64,000 nucleotides of DNA. It comes from Candidatus Sulfotelmatobacter sp. GTDB taxonomy: Bacteria > Acidobacteriota > Terriglobia > Terriglobales > Acidobacteriaceae. The position numbers and the translations under genes were made by a program. Shown here one piece after another: positions 36,627 through 44,732 of this stretch. Where the stretch lies: NCBI GenBank assembly GCA_036500765.1, contig DASYBM010000004.1:1860001-1924000 (forward strand), in the 5' to 3' direction. The notes below the pieces were generated by a model that did no database searches, had not been told where the DNA came from, and saw only the letters and a program-made list of their open reading frames with translations. Position 1 is the first letter of the stretch; each line of letters begins with the position of its first letter.

Positions 36627-36926
36627 TTACCACGCCCCTTCAATACGAAATGAACTCATTCCCGCGACTGGATTGGCCTCGGCTACTTCGACCGCGTCCA
36701 CTCGAGCGGCGCGCGGCCCTTCACGCAGACGCGAATGAAGCCCCGAAAGTTGGTCGCGCGTGCCCTGAGCCAGAACTTCGACGCTGCCATCATGATTGTT
36801 GCGCACCCATCCGGCGATGCCCAGAATGTGCGCCTCGCGCTCGACGAACCAGCGGAAACCGACGCCCTGCACGCGTCCGCGGACGATAAGGCGGCGGGCT
36901 TCGATGGGTTTCTCGCTGGCGGTCAT
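36627..36926 (-). CDS. acyP: Acylphosphatase
   Basis: Hydrolyses carboxyl-phosphate bonds. 99 residues. The family signature GRVQGVGFRWFVEREA carries the phosphate-binding loop and catalytic arginine, and GWVRNNHDGSVEVLAQG supplies the catalytic asparagine. Normal length. Confidence 0.93.
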   Translation of the reverse strand: MTASEKPIEARRLIVRGRVQGVGFRWFVEREAHILGIAGWVRNNHDGSVEVLAQGTRDQLSGLHSRLREGPRAARVDAVEVAEANPVAGMSSFRIEGAW

Positions 36927-36939
36927 TCTGGAAGAAACT

Positions 36940-37065
36940 TCAGATTGACGATTTCAGATTGCAGATTCATGATTTAAGAATGCAAATTGAACATTCCATC
37001 CACACGAATGTGTGTCCGGTTTTCAATCTGCAATCTGAAATCTAAAATCTGCAATCGACGATCGC
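36940..37065. repeat. Inverted GATTTCAGATTGCAGATT-type repeats between acyP and efp
   Basis: GATTTCAGATTGCAGATTCA (left) and TTCAATCTGCAATCTGAAAT (right) face each other and can pair across about 50 bases. Same family as 33001-33075. Confidence 0.65.
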
Positions 37066-37066
37066 C

Positions 37067-37627
37067 TTACGCTCTGGACAGATACGCGCCTTCCGACGTG
37101 TCCACTTTAATCTTCTCGCCCTCATTGATGAATGGAGGAACCTGCACCACCAGCCCGGTCTCGGTGCGGGCAGCCTTGGTCACGCTTGAAGCGGTCGCGC
37201 TCTTCAATCCCGGCTCGGTTTCGACTACGGTCAGGATGACGGTCTGCGGCAGTTCGATCCCGACCGCCTTGCCGTCGAAAAACTCCACTTTGATTTCGAG
37301 ATTCGCAATCAGGTAATCCACGGCGTCGCCCAGGATTTCCTTACTGAGGTGGGTCTGCTCGTAGTTCGAGGTGTCCATGAAGTAGTAGCTGTCGCCGTCG
37401 GCGTAGAGAAACTGCATCTCAACTTCGTCCACGTTGACCTTCTCGATGGGGTCCGGGGAGCGGAAGCGGTGCTCGAACATGGCGCCGGTGCGCAGATTGC
37501 GCAGCTTGGCCTGGATAAACGCCCGCAGGTTGCCGGGCGTCCGGTGCTCGACGCTGAAAACGGAATGCAGATCATTGTTGTGCCGAATGATCATGCCCGG
37601 ACGAAGTTGGGTGGCAGGGATCGACAT
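37067..37627 (-). CDS. efp: Elongation factor P with an unusual loop tip
   Basis: Rescues ribosomes stalled at polyproline. 186 residues in three beta-barrel domains: KOW-like at 1-65, OB domains after YADGDSYYFMDTSNYEQ, and GLVVQVPPFINEGEKIKVDT at the C-terminus. The domain I loop reads T30-P-G-N33-L34-R35-A-F, whereas E. coli-type EF-P has K and Pseudomonas-type R at the tip. N33 occupies that position. Otherwise normal length. Confidence 0.95.
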   Translation of the reverse strand: MSIPATQLRPGMIIRHNNDLHSVFSVEHRTPGNLRAFIQAKLRNLRTGAMFEHRFRSPDPIEKVNVDEVEMQFLYADGDSYYFMDTSNYEQTHLSKEILGDAVDYLIANLEIKVEFFDGKAVGIELPQTVILTVVETEPGLKSATASSVTKAARTETGLVVQVPPFINEGEKIKVDTSEGAYLSRA

Positions 37628-38008
37628 CGCTTAGAAAAATCTCCTTGCTGTTCAATGAAGCTCTTAAATGAATACGATTGCTCTTGCAGAACAACGGAAG
37701 GTGGGCAAGCCACAGGTTCCGCTGCCATAGTGGCGTAAGGCTTCATTTTACACGGAGGCCCAAGGGAAAGGAAATCGAGTGTGTAGTGCGGACACTCTTG
37801 TTCGCTGCCTTTGACTCTTGCTGCGAGTTCAATGGCCAGGATCAAGAGCGAAATTGTCGAGGACCAAATCTGAATTCGCCGCATGCAAGCTGGCAATCCG
37901 ACCCGCGAATTCGATTCGCAGCAACCTCTTTTATAGGACTAGAATCGTACCTGGCCGGACTTAAGACCATGCTCCCCGCATCACCGGGCAGAAAAGAGGT
38001 CATTTATC

Positions 38009-38323
38009 ATGCGAACCGGAAGGTATGAATCGTCAGAAGGCAGCAACATTGGCACGGCTATCACATTCTTGTTCATTGGACTGGGCGCGGGAGCGCTTGT
38101 CGGACTCCTGCTCGCTCCCAAAACCGGAAGGCAGCTTCGGCGCGACCTGAAACGCGGATACGAAGACGCACGGGACACGTTCGACGAATGGACCGACGAA
38201 GCCAAAGAGCGGGTGCGCGACGTTGGCGACCGCGTACGCGACGTGGCCAGCCGCGGCGCCGATCTCGCCGACGATCTGCGCGACAAGGTCGAACCCCTGC
38301 GCCGCGCCATCAACCGCAGCTAA
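38009..38323 (+). CDS. YtxH-family small membrane protein
   Basis: 104 residues. One TM helix at about 15-36 (AITFLFIGLGAGALVGLLLA) is followed directly by PKTGRQLRRDLKRGYEDARD, the classic YtxH pattern, and a long amphipathic charged helix to the end. Often stress-linked; function not known. AAAAGAGGT precedes the ATG. Confidence 0.85.
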   Translation: MRTGRYESSEGSNIGTAITFLFIGLGAGALVGLLLAPKTGRQLRRDLKRGYEDARDTFDEWTDEAKERVRDVGDRVRDVASRGADLADDLRDKVEPLRRAINRS

Positions 38324-38479
38324 GGTGAAGCAGGCGTCAGCCCTCGGCCCTCAGGAAAATCGGAATCCAAGGCCCGAACCACATAGCGGCGGACGCTTTC
38401 GTCCGCCCGCACCCCATCCGCTCTTGCTTTGCCCGGAGGAATTCGTCCGGGGCCACGCGGGAAAAAGACCAACCGACTC

Positions 38480-39988
38480 TTACTTGAACAACGTTCCGAA
38501 GAATCCCCCGACCCGGCGAAAGAATCCGCGGTGGTCAGACTTCTCTGGCGGCATCCGCACCACCATGTCGAGATGAGCCTGCCGCGCCGGCGAATCCTCC
38601 GTCGGCAAATCCTGCGCGGCCTGCACCGGCGCGGGCGCCACGGCAGCGCGGTTCTTCGCGTTGAATACCAGCGGCGCATCCACCTGCACGTGCACTTCAT
38701 CGGCCCGTGATGGCGGCAGCGGGGCCGTCTCGGGTCCGCTGGACAGTCTCGAACCCGAAGCCGACGCGCTCACCGAACTCCCGCTCAAACCTCCATTTGC
38801 GGAGTCCCCCGGTCCCGCCGCGACCCGACCAGGCGGAACCGGCGTCTCATTACCTCCGACCCGCACTTTCTCCGGCAATTCCGACTCCGGCACATTCGGC
38901 GCATACGCAGCCTGCGCCCGCATCACCGGCGACGGCGCCGGGCACCCGCACTCCAATGGAACGTCGCCATCTACCTTATCGATCTGTCCGGAATGAAACA
39001 CCGCCTGTTCGGCCGGCTTAACCTGATAAATCCGGTCGCCCATCAACTCAGAGACGATCGCAGATGAGGTATTCCCCTTCAGCGCGCGCACGCATGTTGT
39101 TCCGTGAGCGTCGGCGCTGACGGCAAAATGGAATTCTCCCGGCCCCGCAAACAGAATGCGGAAGTCCGGCGTGAGCACTGCGTCTGCCGACGCATGCAGC
39201 GAATAGTGCGCCTCGATCGCGCCCGTGCTCAGGCCGAACATCAGGTCACGCTTGCTCTGCGAGGGCGTCACGGAAACCGTGGTGCCGGGGCAGATGCGAA
39301 CTTCCCCTCCGCCGGTAACCCGCAGCACCGCCGTTTCTGAACCCGCGGTCACCGACGATCCCGAACCGATGCGGCTGCCCGGAACCACCATCGCCCCCGA
39401 TCCGCCAGTCACCGGTACCACAGTAGGAACAGCCTTCGCCGATATTCCAGAAACCGATAATCCAGAAACCGTCGGCGGTTCCACGCGCAGTTTCTGCCCG
39501 GCACTCATTTCGCCGGCTGGTTTCAGCCGAACCATCAACCGAGGGCCCGCGCCATCCCAGGTATAGCCATAAGGCTCGAGCAGATCGAGAACAATACGGG
39601 TGACCGGCGGCTTCTGCTGAAATTGATCGATGCGAATCGCGAGGATGTTCCCCTTGTGAATGGCGACGCGCTTTTGCATCGCAGGCCCCAACCGCGAGTT
39701 AGACAGATCGATCACCAGCCGCGGCGGCGAATCGATCATCTGCACCTCGGGAATCACCGGACCGCCGCTGGAAAGAATCTCCACCGCCGGAGCGCCGCGC
39801 TCGTGCACGATGCGAACGCTGGTCACAGTCGGCGGCGGCCCGAAAGTCTGAGCATTAAGCTCGGCCGCAAGCAGCGTCGCCACTATCGTGCAGGATAAAG
39901 ATAAAGATAAAGATAAAGATAGAGATAAAGATAGAGATAAAGATAAATACGTCTTCAGCGCATGCTTCGTAAGCGCGGCTCGCGACAA
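38480..39988 (-). CDS. AMIN-domain and FecR-like exported protein with repeat-coded signal peptide
   Basis: 502 residues. The signal peptide core is an (LS)n run (about 15-32) coded by a hexanucleotide repeat. An AMIN domain spans about 52-155 ([34 protein letters not shown]), which in PilQ and amidases binds envelope or peptidoglycan. A FecR/LysM-less beta domain follows at about 215-330 ([20 protein letters not shown]). The C-terminal third is disordered and Pro/Ser-rich, ending [12 protein letters not shown]. Probable periplasmic or envelope role; family recognised by motifs only. Confidence 0.75.
   Translation of the reverse strand: MSRAALTKHALKTYLSLSLSLSLSLSLSLSLSCTIVATLLAAELNAQTFGPPPTVTSVRIVHERGAPAVEILSSGGPVIPEVQMIDSPPRLVIDLSNSRLGPAMQKRVAIHKGNILAIRIDQFQQKPPVTRIVLDLLEPYGYTWDGAGPRLMVRLKPAGEMSAGQKLRVEPPTVSGLSVSGISAKAVPTVVPVTGGSGAMVVPGSRIGSGSSVTAGSETAVLRVTGGGEVRICPGTTVSVTPSQSKRDLMFGLSTGAIEAHYSLHASADAVLTPDFRILFAGPGEFHFAVSADAHGTTCVRALKGNTSSAIVSELMGDRIYQVKPAEQAVFHSGQIDKVDGDVPLECGCPAPSPVMRAQAAYAPNVPESELPEKVRVGGNETPVPPGRVAAGPGDSANGGLSGSSVSASASGSRLSSGPETAPLPPSRADEVHVQVDAPLVFNAKNRAAVAPAPVQAAQDLPTEDSPARQAHLDMVVRMPPEKSDHRGFFRRVGGFFGTLFK
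39894..39947 (-). repeat. Nine-unit hexanucleotide microsatellite in a signal peptide
   Basis: Seven GATAAA and two GATAGA units in exact tandem. On the coding strand they read as Leu-Ser pairs; the GATAGA variants only change TTA to CTA, both leucine. The length can change by six bases without a frameshift, adding or removing two residues of the signal peptide core. Confidence 0.92.
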
Positions 39989-40073
39989 AATCCCCTCACT
40001 GTAGGCTTGAAGGAAAGATATCAGGGCTCGGGGGTCAGAGGCTAGGGGTCAGATGGGCGTCGGGAGTCAGCCC

Positions 40074-40123
40074 GTAGCGCCGCCGTCCCGGCGGCTGTCC
40101 GGCGGGCGTCCTCGCCCGCCGCG
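40074..40123. repeat. GC-rich palindromic dispersed repeat, copy 2
   Basis: GTAGCGCCGCCGTCCCGGCG followed by GGCGGGCG..CGCCCGCC palindromes. Matches 54612-54665 in inverse orientation almost throughout and 9296-9342 in its first half. Confidence 0.8.
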
Positions 40124-40230
40124 CTGGAAGCTACTTCCAACCAAGGATCTGTGGAGATGCAATAAGCGAGGAGGCCCAAGTCCGATGCTTGAAGGTCCAA
40201 GGTTCAATGCCTGAGGCCTGACGCCCGCCT

Positions 40231-40551
40231 CTACGCTTCCGGCAGAAATTCGTATTCCTCAATCACGGCGGCCACCGCGAGTCTGCCGTCGGGTCGCCCA
40301 TTTTCGACTCGTACGACACGCCCTTTGCACTGTACGCGAATGCTTTCGGTGAGGGTGATCTCCGGCGGCAGCGTCAGCGTAAAACCAATCGCCGACCCCT
40401 GACTCACCGCCGACTCCAGATAAAAGCTGATGCCGCGAGCGCTCACATCGCGCAACTCCGCAGATCCTTTGGCGTTCTCGTGATCGACGGTAACCGGTAC
40501 GCGCAGCGCAAATCGTCGCGCACCCCTCTTCTCCAACTGGGGCTCGGCCAT
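40231..40551 (-). CDS. PilZ-domain cyclic di-GMP receptor
   Basis: 106 residues from the ATG at 40551, which has GGAGGAAG in front; an in-frame start ten codons upstream is weaker. RRFALRVPV and DVSARGISFYL are the RxxxR and (D/N)xSxxG c-di-GMP-binding motifs, spaced normally. A stand-alone PilZ domain, possibly acting on pili or exopolysaccharide. The diguanylate cyclase at 9476-11167 is a potential source of its ligand. Confidence 0.88.
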   Translation of the reverse strand: MAEPQLEKRGARRFALRVPVTVDHENAKGSAELRDVSARGISFYLESAVSQGSAIGFTLTLPPEITLTESIRVQCKGRVVRVENGRPDGRLAVAAVIEEYEFLPEA

Positions 40552-41066
40552 TACTTCCTCCAAAGCGGCGTGAAGCAGCACTCAAACAAATTGGGCTCAA
40601 ACTATGCACCGAGAATGCGCCGCAATCGTGCCCGGGGTCAATACCACCCTTGGGTCAACCGAGTAGCCCATTCAGGCGGGCTCCCAGGCTGCTTCATTCA
40701 GGTCAATATAGAAACAGCAGACCAATGTGGAGAGCCGCCCCCGGCTGTCTGGCGGCCCGGCCGTATCGGGCCGCAGGCTCTTTTGCCGATTGTCATCCAG
40801 CTCCCGTATCCTCAGTCATTCAGCGCTTTCCCCCTTGTCATCCAACGTCATTATCCAATCAAGTGAAGCAGGCCGGCCAGCGCAGCGAGCCGGCCTACGC
40901 AGTCGAGGGACCTGCTTTTGATCTTCTCGCTACGACGCCCCAACTTCATTGCATTTCCCCGCCCCCCAGGTGTACAAACGACGCCACCCGTGGGGGGTTC
41001 ACGGCCACGCCTTGAACCCCTTTTCTTCAGCACGACCGGGAAGGGTACGATTTCCAGTCGTACCAC
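40552..41066. other. Gene-free stretch of mixed dispersed-repeat remnants
   Basis: Contains CGCAGCGAGCCGGCCTACGC near 40878-40898, two TTGTCATCCA pieces near 40790 and 40836, and at 41036-41064 a diverged copy of the repeat at 44595-44620 (GGGAAGGGTACGATTTCC followed by AGTCGTACC). No gene supported. Confidence 0.5.
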
Positions 41067-41724
41067 TCAAGCCCCACCCCGAATACCGCGAGCGCTACGC
41101 CGCCAACCTCCGCCGCGAACTGCCGCGCATCCCCTTTGCCGGTGCCACGGACGTTTGTCATCCTGAGGCAGCGGAGTCACACGCGAAGCGGGTGACTCCC
41201 AACGAAGGATCTATGCATCTTGCCGATGGCGCCGATGCTGCCAACGAATCCATAGATCCTTCGGCCCGCACCGAACGCGGGCCTCAGGATGACAAGGAAG
41301 TGTTTCGGGCTTTAGCGAAGGCAGGCCAGCGCCTCGCCGAAATCCACGTCCACTACGAACAACAACCCGAATACGCCCTCACCAAAACCGAAAAGAAGGG
41401 AGAACAACTCAACTACCTCGTAAAGAAGACAAAGCTGACCAAAGACAAAGCGTCGCTAATCTACAACCAATTTCTAACTCTCTCCGGCATCCCGCCCAAT
41501 ACCGTCTCGGCAATCGTTCCGCCCTCGAATGGATCATCGACCAATATCAGGTCTCAACCGACACACGCAGCGGCATCACCAACGACCCCAACCGCCAGGA
41601 CGACCCCACCTACATTCTGCGCCTCATTGGTCAGGCCATCACTGTCAGTCTTGAGACCGTCAAGATCGTCAGCACCCTGCCGCCTCTGGGCGTTCCAGGA
41701 ACAGTCTCGAGCGGGCCGTCGTAG
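41067..41724 (+). pseudogene. Decayed C-terminal remnant of a type ISP restriction-modification enzyme
   Basis: Translations in two frames give pieces typical of the C-terminal target-recognition end of type ISP single-chain restriction enzymes. Frame one gives HPEYRERYAANLRRELPRIP, then AKAGQRLAEIHVHYE and KGEQLNYLVKKTKLTKDKAS. After a frameshift just before 41500, frame two gives YRLGNRSALEWIIDQYQV, then DPTYILRLIGQAITVSLETV and KIVSTLPPL to a TAG at 41722. Methylase and nuclease/helicase parts are absent. A 141-bp repeat is inserted at 41155-41295. The 5' end abuts a repeat copy. The family call rests on remembered motifs. Confidence 0.6.
41155..41295. mobile_element. 141-bp MITE-like element inside the restriction pseudogene
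   Basis: Perfect 15-bp terminal inverted repeats, TTGTCATCCTGAGGC at 41155-41169 and its complement at 41281-41295, with inner arms GAAGGATCTATG / CATAGATCCTTC-like near 41204-41262. Length is 47 codons and the host frame continues through it. No transposase, so non-autonomous. Confidence 0.75.
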
Positions 41725-41806
41725 CCCAATCGCCCCAAATCTCCCGATTCCCATATTTCCCGCCAACCCCAACAACTAGCGGTGCTTACGTCAAATGTAG
41801 TTCACT

Positions 41807-41820
41807 ATTGTACGTACAAT
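41807..41820. promoter_or_regulatory. Perfect 14-bp palindrome ATTGTACGTACAAT
   Basis: Fully self-complementary, about 225 bases before ilvE. Possible operator; no regulator gene is adjacent. Confidence 0.35.
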
Positions 41821-41832
41821 TATGCCCTCAAA

Positions 41833-41885
41833 GTGTTCCCGCAGGAACACTTCTCACATTTTGCATTGTGTTCCGGCAGGAACAT
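41833..41885. repeat. Pair of GTGTTCC..GGAACA hairpins
   Basis: GTGTTCCCGCAGGAACAC (41833-41850) and GTGTTCCGGCAGGAACAT (41868-41885) are two small stem-loops of the same sequence 17 bases apart, upstream of ilvE. Confidence 0.6.
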
Positions 41886-42004
41886 TCCCCCGGAATCGCT
41901 CGCGGCTGGTGAATAAACCGCGGCCCGATAACCCTGGGCCGCCGGGACAGCCGGGGGCGGCTGTCCCCACATGGGCTTCGCGATTCCGCACATCTGCCTC
42001 GCGA

Positions 42005-42010
42005 TATAAT
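42005..42010 (+). promoter_or_regulatory. Possible -10 element of ilvE
   Basis: Perfect TATAAT 35 bases before the ilvE start. No strong -35 seen. Confidence 0.4.
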
Positions 42011-42044
42011 GTCTCAGTAACGCAGCGCTCACCAAGGAGTCCGC

Positions 42045-43001
42045 ATGGCAATCCAGAAGACCGACAAGATCTGGCACAACGGCAAGCTCATCAACTGGGA
42101 CGACGCGACCATTCACGTGATGTCGCACGTCATTCACTACGGGTCTTCTGTGTTTGAAGGCATCCGCTGCTACGAACTGCCGACTGGCCCGGCGATCTTT
42201 CGCGCCGACGAGCACATGCAACGCCTCATCAACTCCGCCAAGGTCTATCGCATCGACGTGGATTTCACGCGCGAACAACTGGTCAAGGGCATGCTCGAAA
42301 CCGTGGGACACAATGGCGTCTGGCCGTGCTACGTGCGTCCCATTGTGCTGCGCGGATATGGCGAGGCGGGCGTGAATCCCTTCAACTCGCCGACCGAGGT
42401 CTACATCATCAACTATCCGTGGGGAAAATATCTGGGTGGCGAAGTGGAAGGCTGCGACGTGTGTGTCTCCTCCTGGACGCGCCTTGCGCCCAACACTCTG
42501 CCCGCCATGGCCAAGGCCGGCGCCAATTACATGAACTCGCAGCTCATCAAGATGGAAGCCATTGTCAACGGCTACGTCGAAGGCATCGCGCTCGACGCGA
42601 GCGGCTTCGTCAGCGAGGGCTCGGGCGAGAATTTGTTTCTGGTGCACAACGACAAGCTGATCACCGCGCCGCTGGGCAACTCGGTGCTGCCTGGCATCAC
42701 CCGCGACTCTGTCTTGCAGATCGCCCGCGACCTGGGCATCCCTGTGGTGGAGCAGATGATCCCGCGCGAGATGCTCTACATCGCTGACGAGGCCTTCTTC
42801 ACCGGCACGGCCGCGGAGGTGACGGCCATTCGCTCCGTCGACAAGATTAAGGTTGGCAAAGGAACTATCGGGCCGATTACCAAGGCGTTGCAGAAAGAGT
42901 TCTACGCGATTGTCCGCGGAGAGAAGACCGACCGCTACAGCTGGCTCACTCCTGTTCCAGTCGGGAGTAAGAAAGCGAGCAAGCAGCCGGTCGGCGTTTA
43001 A
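42045..43001 (+). CDS. ilvE: Branched-chain amino acid aminotransferase
   Basis: PLP enzyme for the last step of Val/Leu/Ile synthesis and first step of their breakdown. 318 residues. The fold-type IV pattern includes SHVIHYGSSVFEGIRCYE, the catalytic lysine region in ALRSQ-equivalent NYMNSQLIKMEA, the signature EGIALDASGFVSEGSGENLF and FFTGTAAEVTAIRSVD. AAGGAG precedes the ATG. Normal length. Confidence 0.95.
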   Translation: MAIQKTDKIWHNGKLINWDDATIHVMSHVIHYGSSVFEGIRCYELPTGPAIFRADEHMQRLINSAKVYRIDVDFTREQLVKGMLETVGHNGVWPCYVRPIVLRGYGEAGVNPFNSPTEVYIINYPWGKYLGGEVEGCDVCVSSWTRLAPNTLPAMAKAGANYMNSQLIKMEAIVNGYVEGIALDASGFVSEGSGENLFLVHNDKLITAPLGNSVLPGITRDSVLQIARDLGIPVVEQMIPREMLYIADEAFFTGTAAEVTAIRSVDKIKVGKGTIGPITKALQKEFYAIVRGEKTDRYSWLTPVPVGSKKASKQPVGV

Positions 43002-43034
43002 ATTTGCGTGATTCATTTACGACGTATAATTTGC

Positions 43035-43054
43035 GACGGCCTGGTAAGGCCGTC
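43035..43054 (+). terminator. Stem-loop after ilvE (no clear T-run)
   Basis: GACGGCCT-GGTA-AGGCCGTC is a perfect 8-bp stem 33 bases after the stop. A second stem (43084-43109, GAAGGGGCGCG / CGCGCTCCTTTC) follows. Neither has a run of T, so termination may depend on Rho. Confidence 0.4.
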
Positions 43055-43200
43055 ATCAGTGATGCGATGCGAGTGATGCATGCGAAGGGGCGCGAAACGC
43101 GCTCCTTTCGTGCGTCTTAGCCCGGGCCAAACAAAACAAGGTCAAACAAATTCCTAACCAAACAGATCGCAACCGAACACCCCTCAACAAGGAGAAAAAA

Positions 43201-43746
43201 ATGTCCCAGCAGATGACTCCTGAATTTGTCCTTGGCTTTCGAGCCGTCATGCTCGATGGCTTCAAGCGCGAAGCGGAATGCACTAAGAAAGTGATTGCCG
43301 CCATTCCCGACGCGAAGTCCGACTACCGTCCCGATCCTAAGGCGAGGTCGGCGAAAGAACTGGCGTGGCATCTGGCGAATACCGATGTCCAGTTTCTGAA
43401 TGGCATCGCCGACCTGCAATTCAAGATGGCCAATCCGGAGAACAAGCCGCAGACTTCGGCAGAAGTAGCTGCATGGTATGACGAGAACGTGAAGGGCTCG
43501 ATCGCGCGCATAGAAACGCTGACCGCCGAGCAGTTACTCACGCCGGTAAGTTTCGCCGGTGGCATGTTCAACTTCCCTTCCGTTTTCTATCTTGGATTTC
43601 TCAACAACCACAGCATCCATCACCGTGGAGAGCTGGCGACGTATCTGCGGCCGATGGGATCGAAGGTGCCGTCGATCTACGGCGGCAGCTACGATGAGCC
43701 GCTGCAGCGGCCGGCCCCTGCGGAGACGGTCGAGGCTGTAGCGTAG
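43201..43746 (+). CDS. DinB/YfiT-family putative metalloenzyme
   Basis: 181 residues in a four-helix DinB fold. The usual metal triad is present: H57 (AKELAWHLAN), H137 and H141 (LNNHSIHHRGELATYLRPMG). Family members include thiol transferases (bacillithiol, mycothiol) and enzymes of unknown activity. Strong AAGGAG before the ATG. A terminator follows. Confidence 0.85.
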   Translation: MSQQMTPEFVLGFRAVMLDGFKREAECTKKVIAAIPDAKSDYRPDPKARSAKELAWHLANTDVQFLNGIADLQFKMANPENKPQTSAEVAAWYDENVKGSIARIETLTAEQLLTPVSFAGGMFNFPSVFYLGFLNNHSIHHRGELATYLRPMGSKVPSIYGGSYDEPLQRPAPAETVEAVA

Positions 43747-43764
43747 CCTTGCTCATCGCTTTGA

Positions 43765-43797
43765 AAAGCCGCTCGCAAAGAGCGGCTTTATTATTTT
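43765..43797 (+). terminator. Rho-independent terminator after the DinB gene
   Basis: AAAGCCGCTC and GAGCGGCTTT form a perfect 10-bp stem with a GCAAA loop, followed by ATTATTTT. Confidence 0.88.
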
Positions 43798-43835
43798 GCG
43801 TACGTTTTATTTTTTATCATCCTTTATTTTTCGCG

Positions 43836-44231
43836 TTATTTTCCGCACCACAATACATCCACGGGATACTTGGCGAAGGCACGATCGGCGGTGAGGATGG
43901 TCATCTCCTCGACAATTGCCTGAGCGATGATGAGGCGATCGAATGGGTCGTTGTGGTGGAGCGCGAAATCGTAGACCTTAAGCGCATGGGCTTGCGTGAT
44001 GGGCAGAGCGCGAATGCCCTGCACGGCCAATCTTTTGGGAACATACACCGCGGGTTCTTCAGGAAGCTTGTACTTGCCAAGCCGGGCCTTGATGCTGACT
44101 TCCCAGATGCAAGCCACTGAAAGGTAGATTTCTTCGTCGCCGTTGGTGATGACGTCGAGTCCTGCCCGGCCAATGGTTTCTGTGGAGCCTACGCTCCAGA
44201 GCCAAACCATTGTGTCGAGCAGGTACTTCAC
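43836..44231 (-). CDS. PIN-domain toxin (VapC-like)
   Basis: 131 residues. PIN nuclease acidic residues are in place: D6 (MKYLLDTMVWLW), E44 (ACIWEVSIKARLG), D95/D98 (HHNDPFDRLIIAQA) and D116 (LTADRAF). Likely a Mg-dependent ribonuclease. Its ATG overlaps the antitoxin stop by four bases. The subfamily with DPFDRL(I/L)IAQA usually pairs with Phd-type antitoxins, as here. Confidence 0.9.
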   Translation of the reverse strand: MKYLLDTMVWLWSVGSTETIGRAGLDVITNGDEEIYLSVACIWEVSIKARLGKYKLPEEPAVYVPKRLAVQGIRALPITQAHALKVYDFALHHNDPFDRLIIAQAIVEEMTILTADRAFAKYPVDVLWCGK

Positions 44232-44506
44232 CTGCGCTTCCTTCTGCGCGGTTTGACGAGCTTGGGCAGTTCGCCGCCGTAAAACAACTTGAGCAGATCG
44301 TCGGGCAGTGGGGCGTCGAAGTCGTCGGCGATCCAGATTTTTCCGCGATCCATGCCGAGGGGGCGGATCTTTTTCGGCTTTGGGGCTACCGCAACCAGCT
44401 TGGCGACGGGGACGCCGGCGCGGGCGATGGTGACCTCTTCGCCTGCGGCGACTTTCTGTAGCAGGCGGGAGAGGTGGGTCTTGGCCTCGTGGATGTTGAC
44501 TTCCAT
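44228..44506 (-). CDS. Phd/YefM-family antitoxin
   Basis: 92 residues. MEVNIHEAKTHLSRLLQKVA then GEEVTIARAGVPVAKLVAV is the Phd DNA-binding fold. The toxin-neutralising tail GKIWIADDFDAPLPDDLLKLF is intact, followed by a basic end. First gene of the pair. Confidence 0.9.
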   Translation of the reverse strand: MEVNIHEAKTHLSRLLQKVAAGEEVTIARAGVPVAKLVAVAPKPKKIRPLGMDRGKIWIADDFDAPLPDDLLKLFYGGELPKLVKPRRRKRR

Positions 44507-44514
44507 CTTTCGAG

Positions 44515-44542
44515 AGTAGACTAAGTCTGTGGACTAAGTCAA
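44515..44542 (-). promoter_or_regulatory. Promoter and double-palindrome operator of the Phd/VapC pair
   Basis: On the minus strand TTGACT (44537-44542) and TCTACT (44515-44520) are 16 bases apart. Two copies of GACTAAGTC, itself a dyad, lie at 44519-44527 and 44532-44540, covering the spacer and -35. This suits autorepression by the antitoxin. Confidence 0.6.
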
Positions 44543-44557
44543 TTGAATCAGAGGGGT

Positions 44558-44628
44558 CCCCCAGCGGCTAAAGCCGTCAGGATTTGCGGCACTTCCGGCA
44601 CGACTGAAGTCGTGCCCTTCCCGTTCGT
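44558..44628. repeat. GGCACGACTGAAGTCGTGCC palindromic dispersed repeat
   Basis: 9-bp arms at 44597-44605 and 44608-44616. GGCTAAAGCC-type flank and CCCTTCCCG on the other side. A diverged copy is at 41036-41064. The gap 44507-44732 has no gene. Confidence 0.7.
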
Positions 44629-44732
44629 GGAGCTTCTGTGCGGCGGGACTTAAGGCCGCACGCTTTCAAACCCCTTCCCGCAACCGCAGAAGCCGCGCTA
44701 AGCCGCGCCCTTTCAAAACGACGGCGGCGGCC

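Noticed and set aside
39894..39947. Hexamer array considered as a CRISPR or phase-variable on/off switch
   Set aside because: Units are six bases with no spacers, and six-base steps cannot shift the frame.
40949..41779. 276-codon plus-strand frame considered as an intact gene
   Set aside because: Its middle is family-like but the start is repeat-derived and the end loses the family frame near 41500, so it is better described as a pseudogene.
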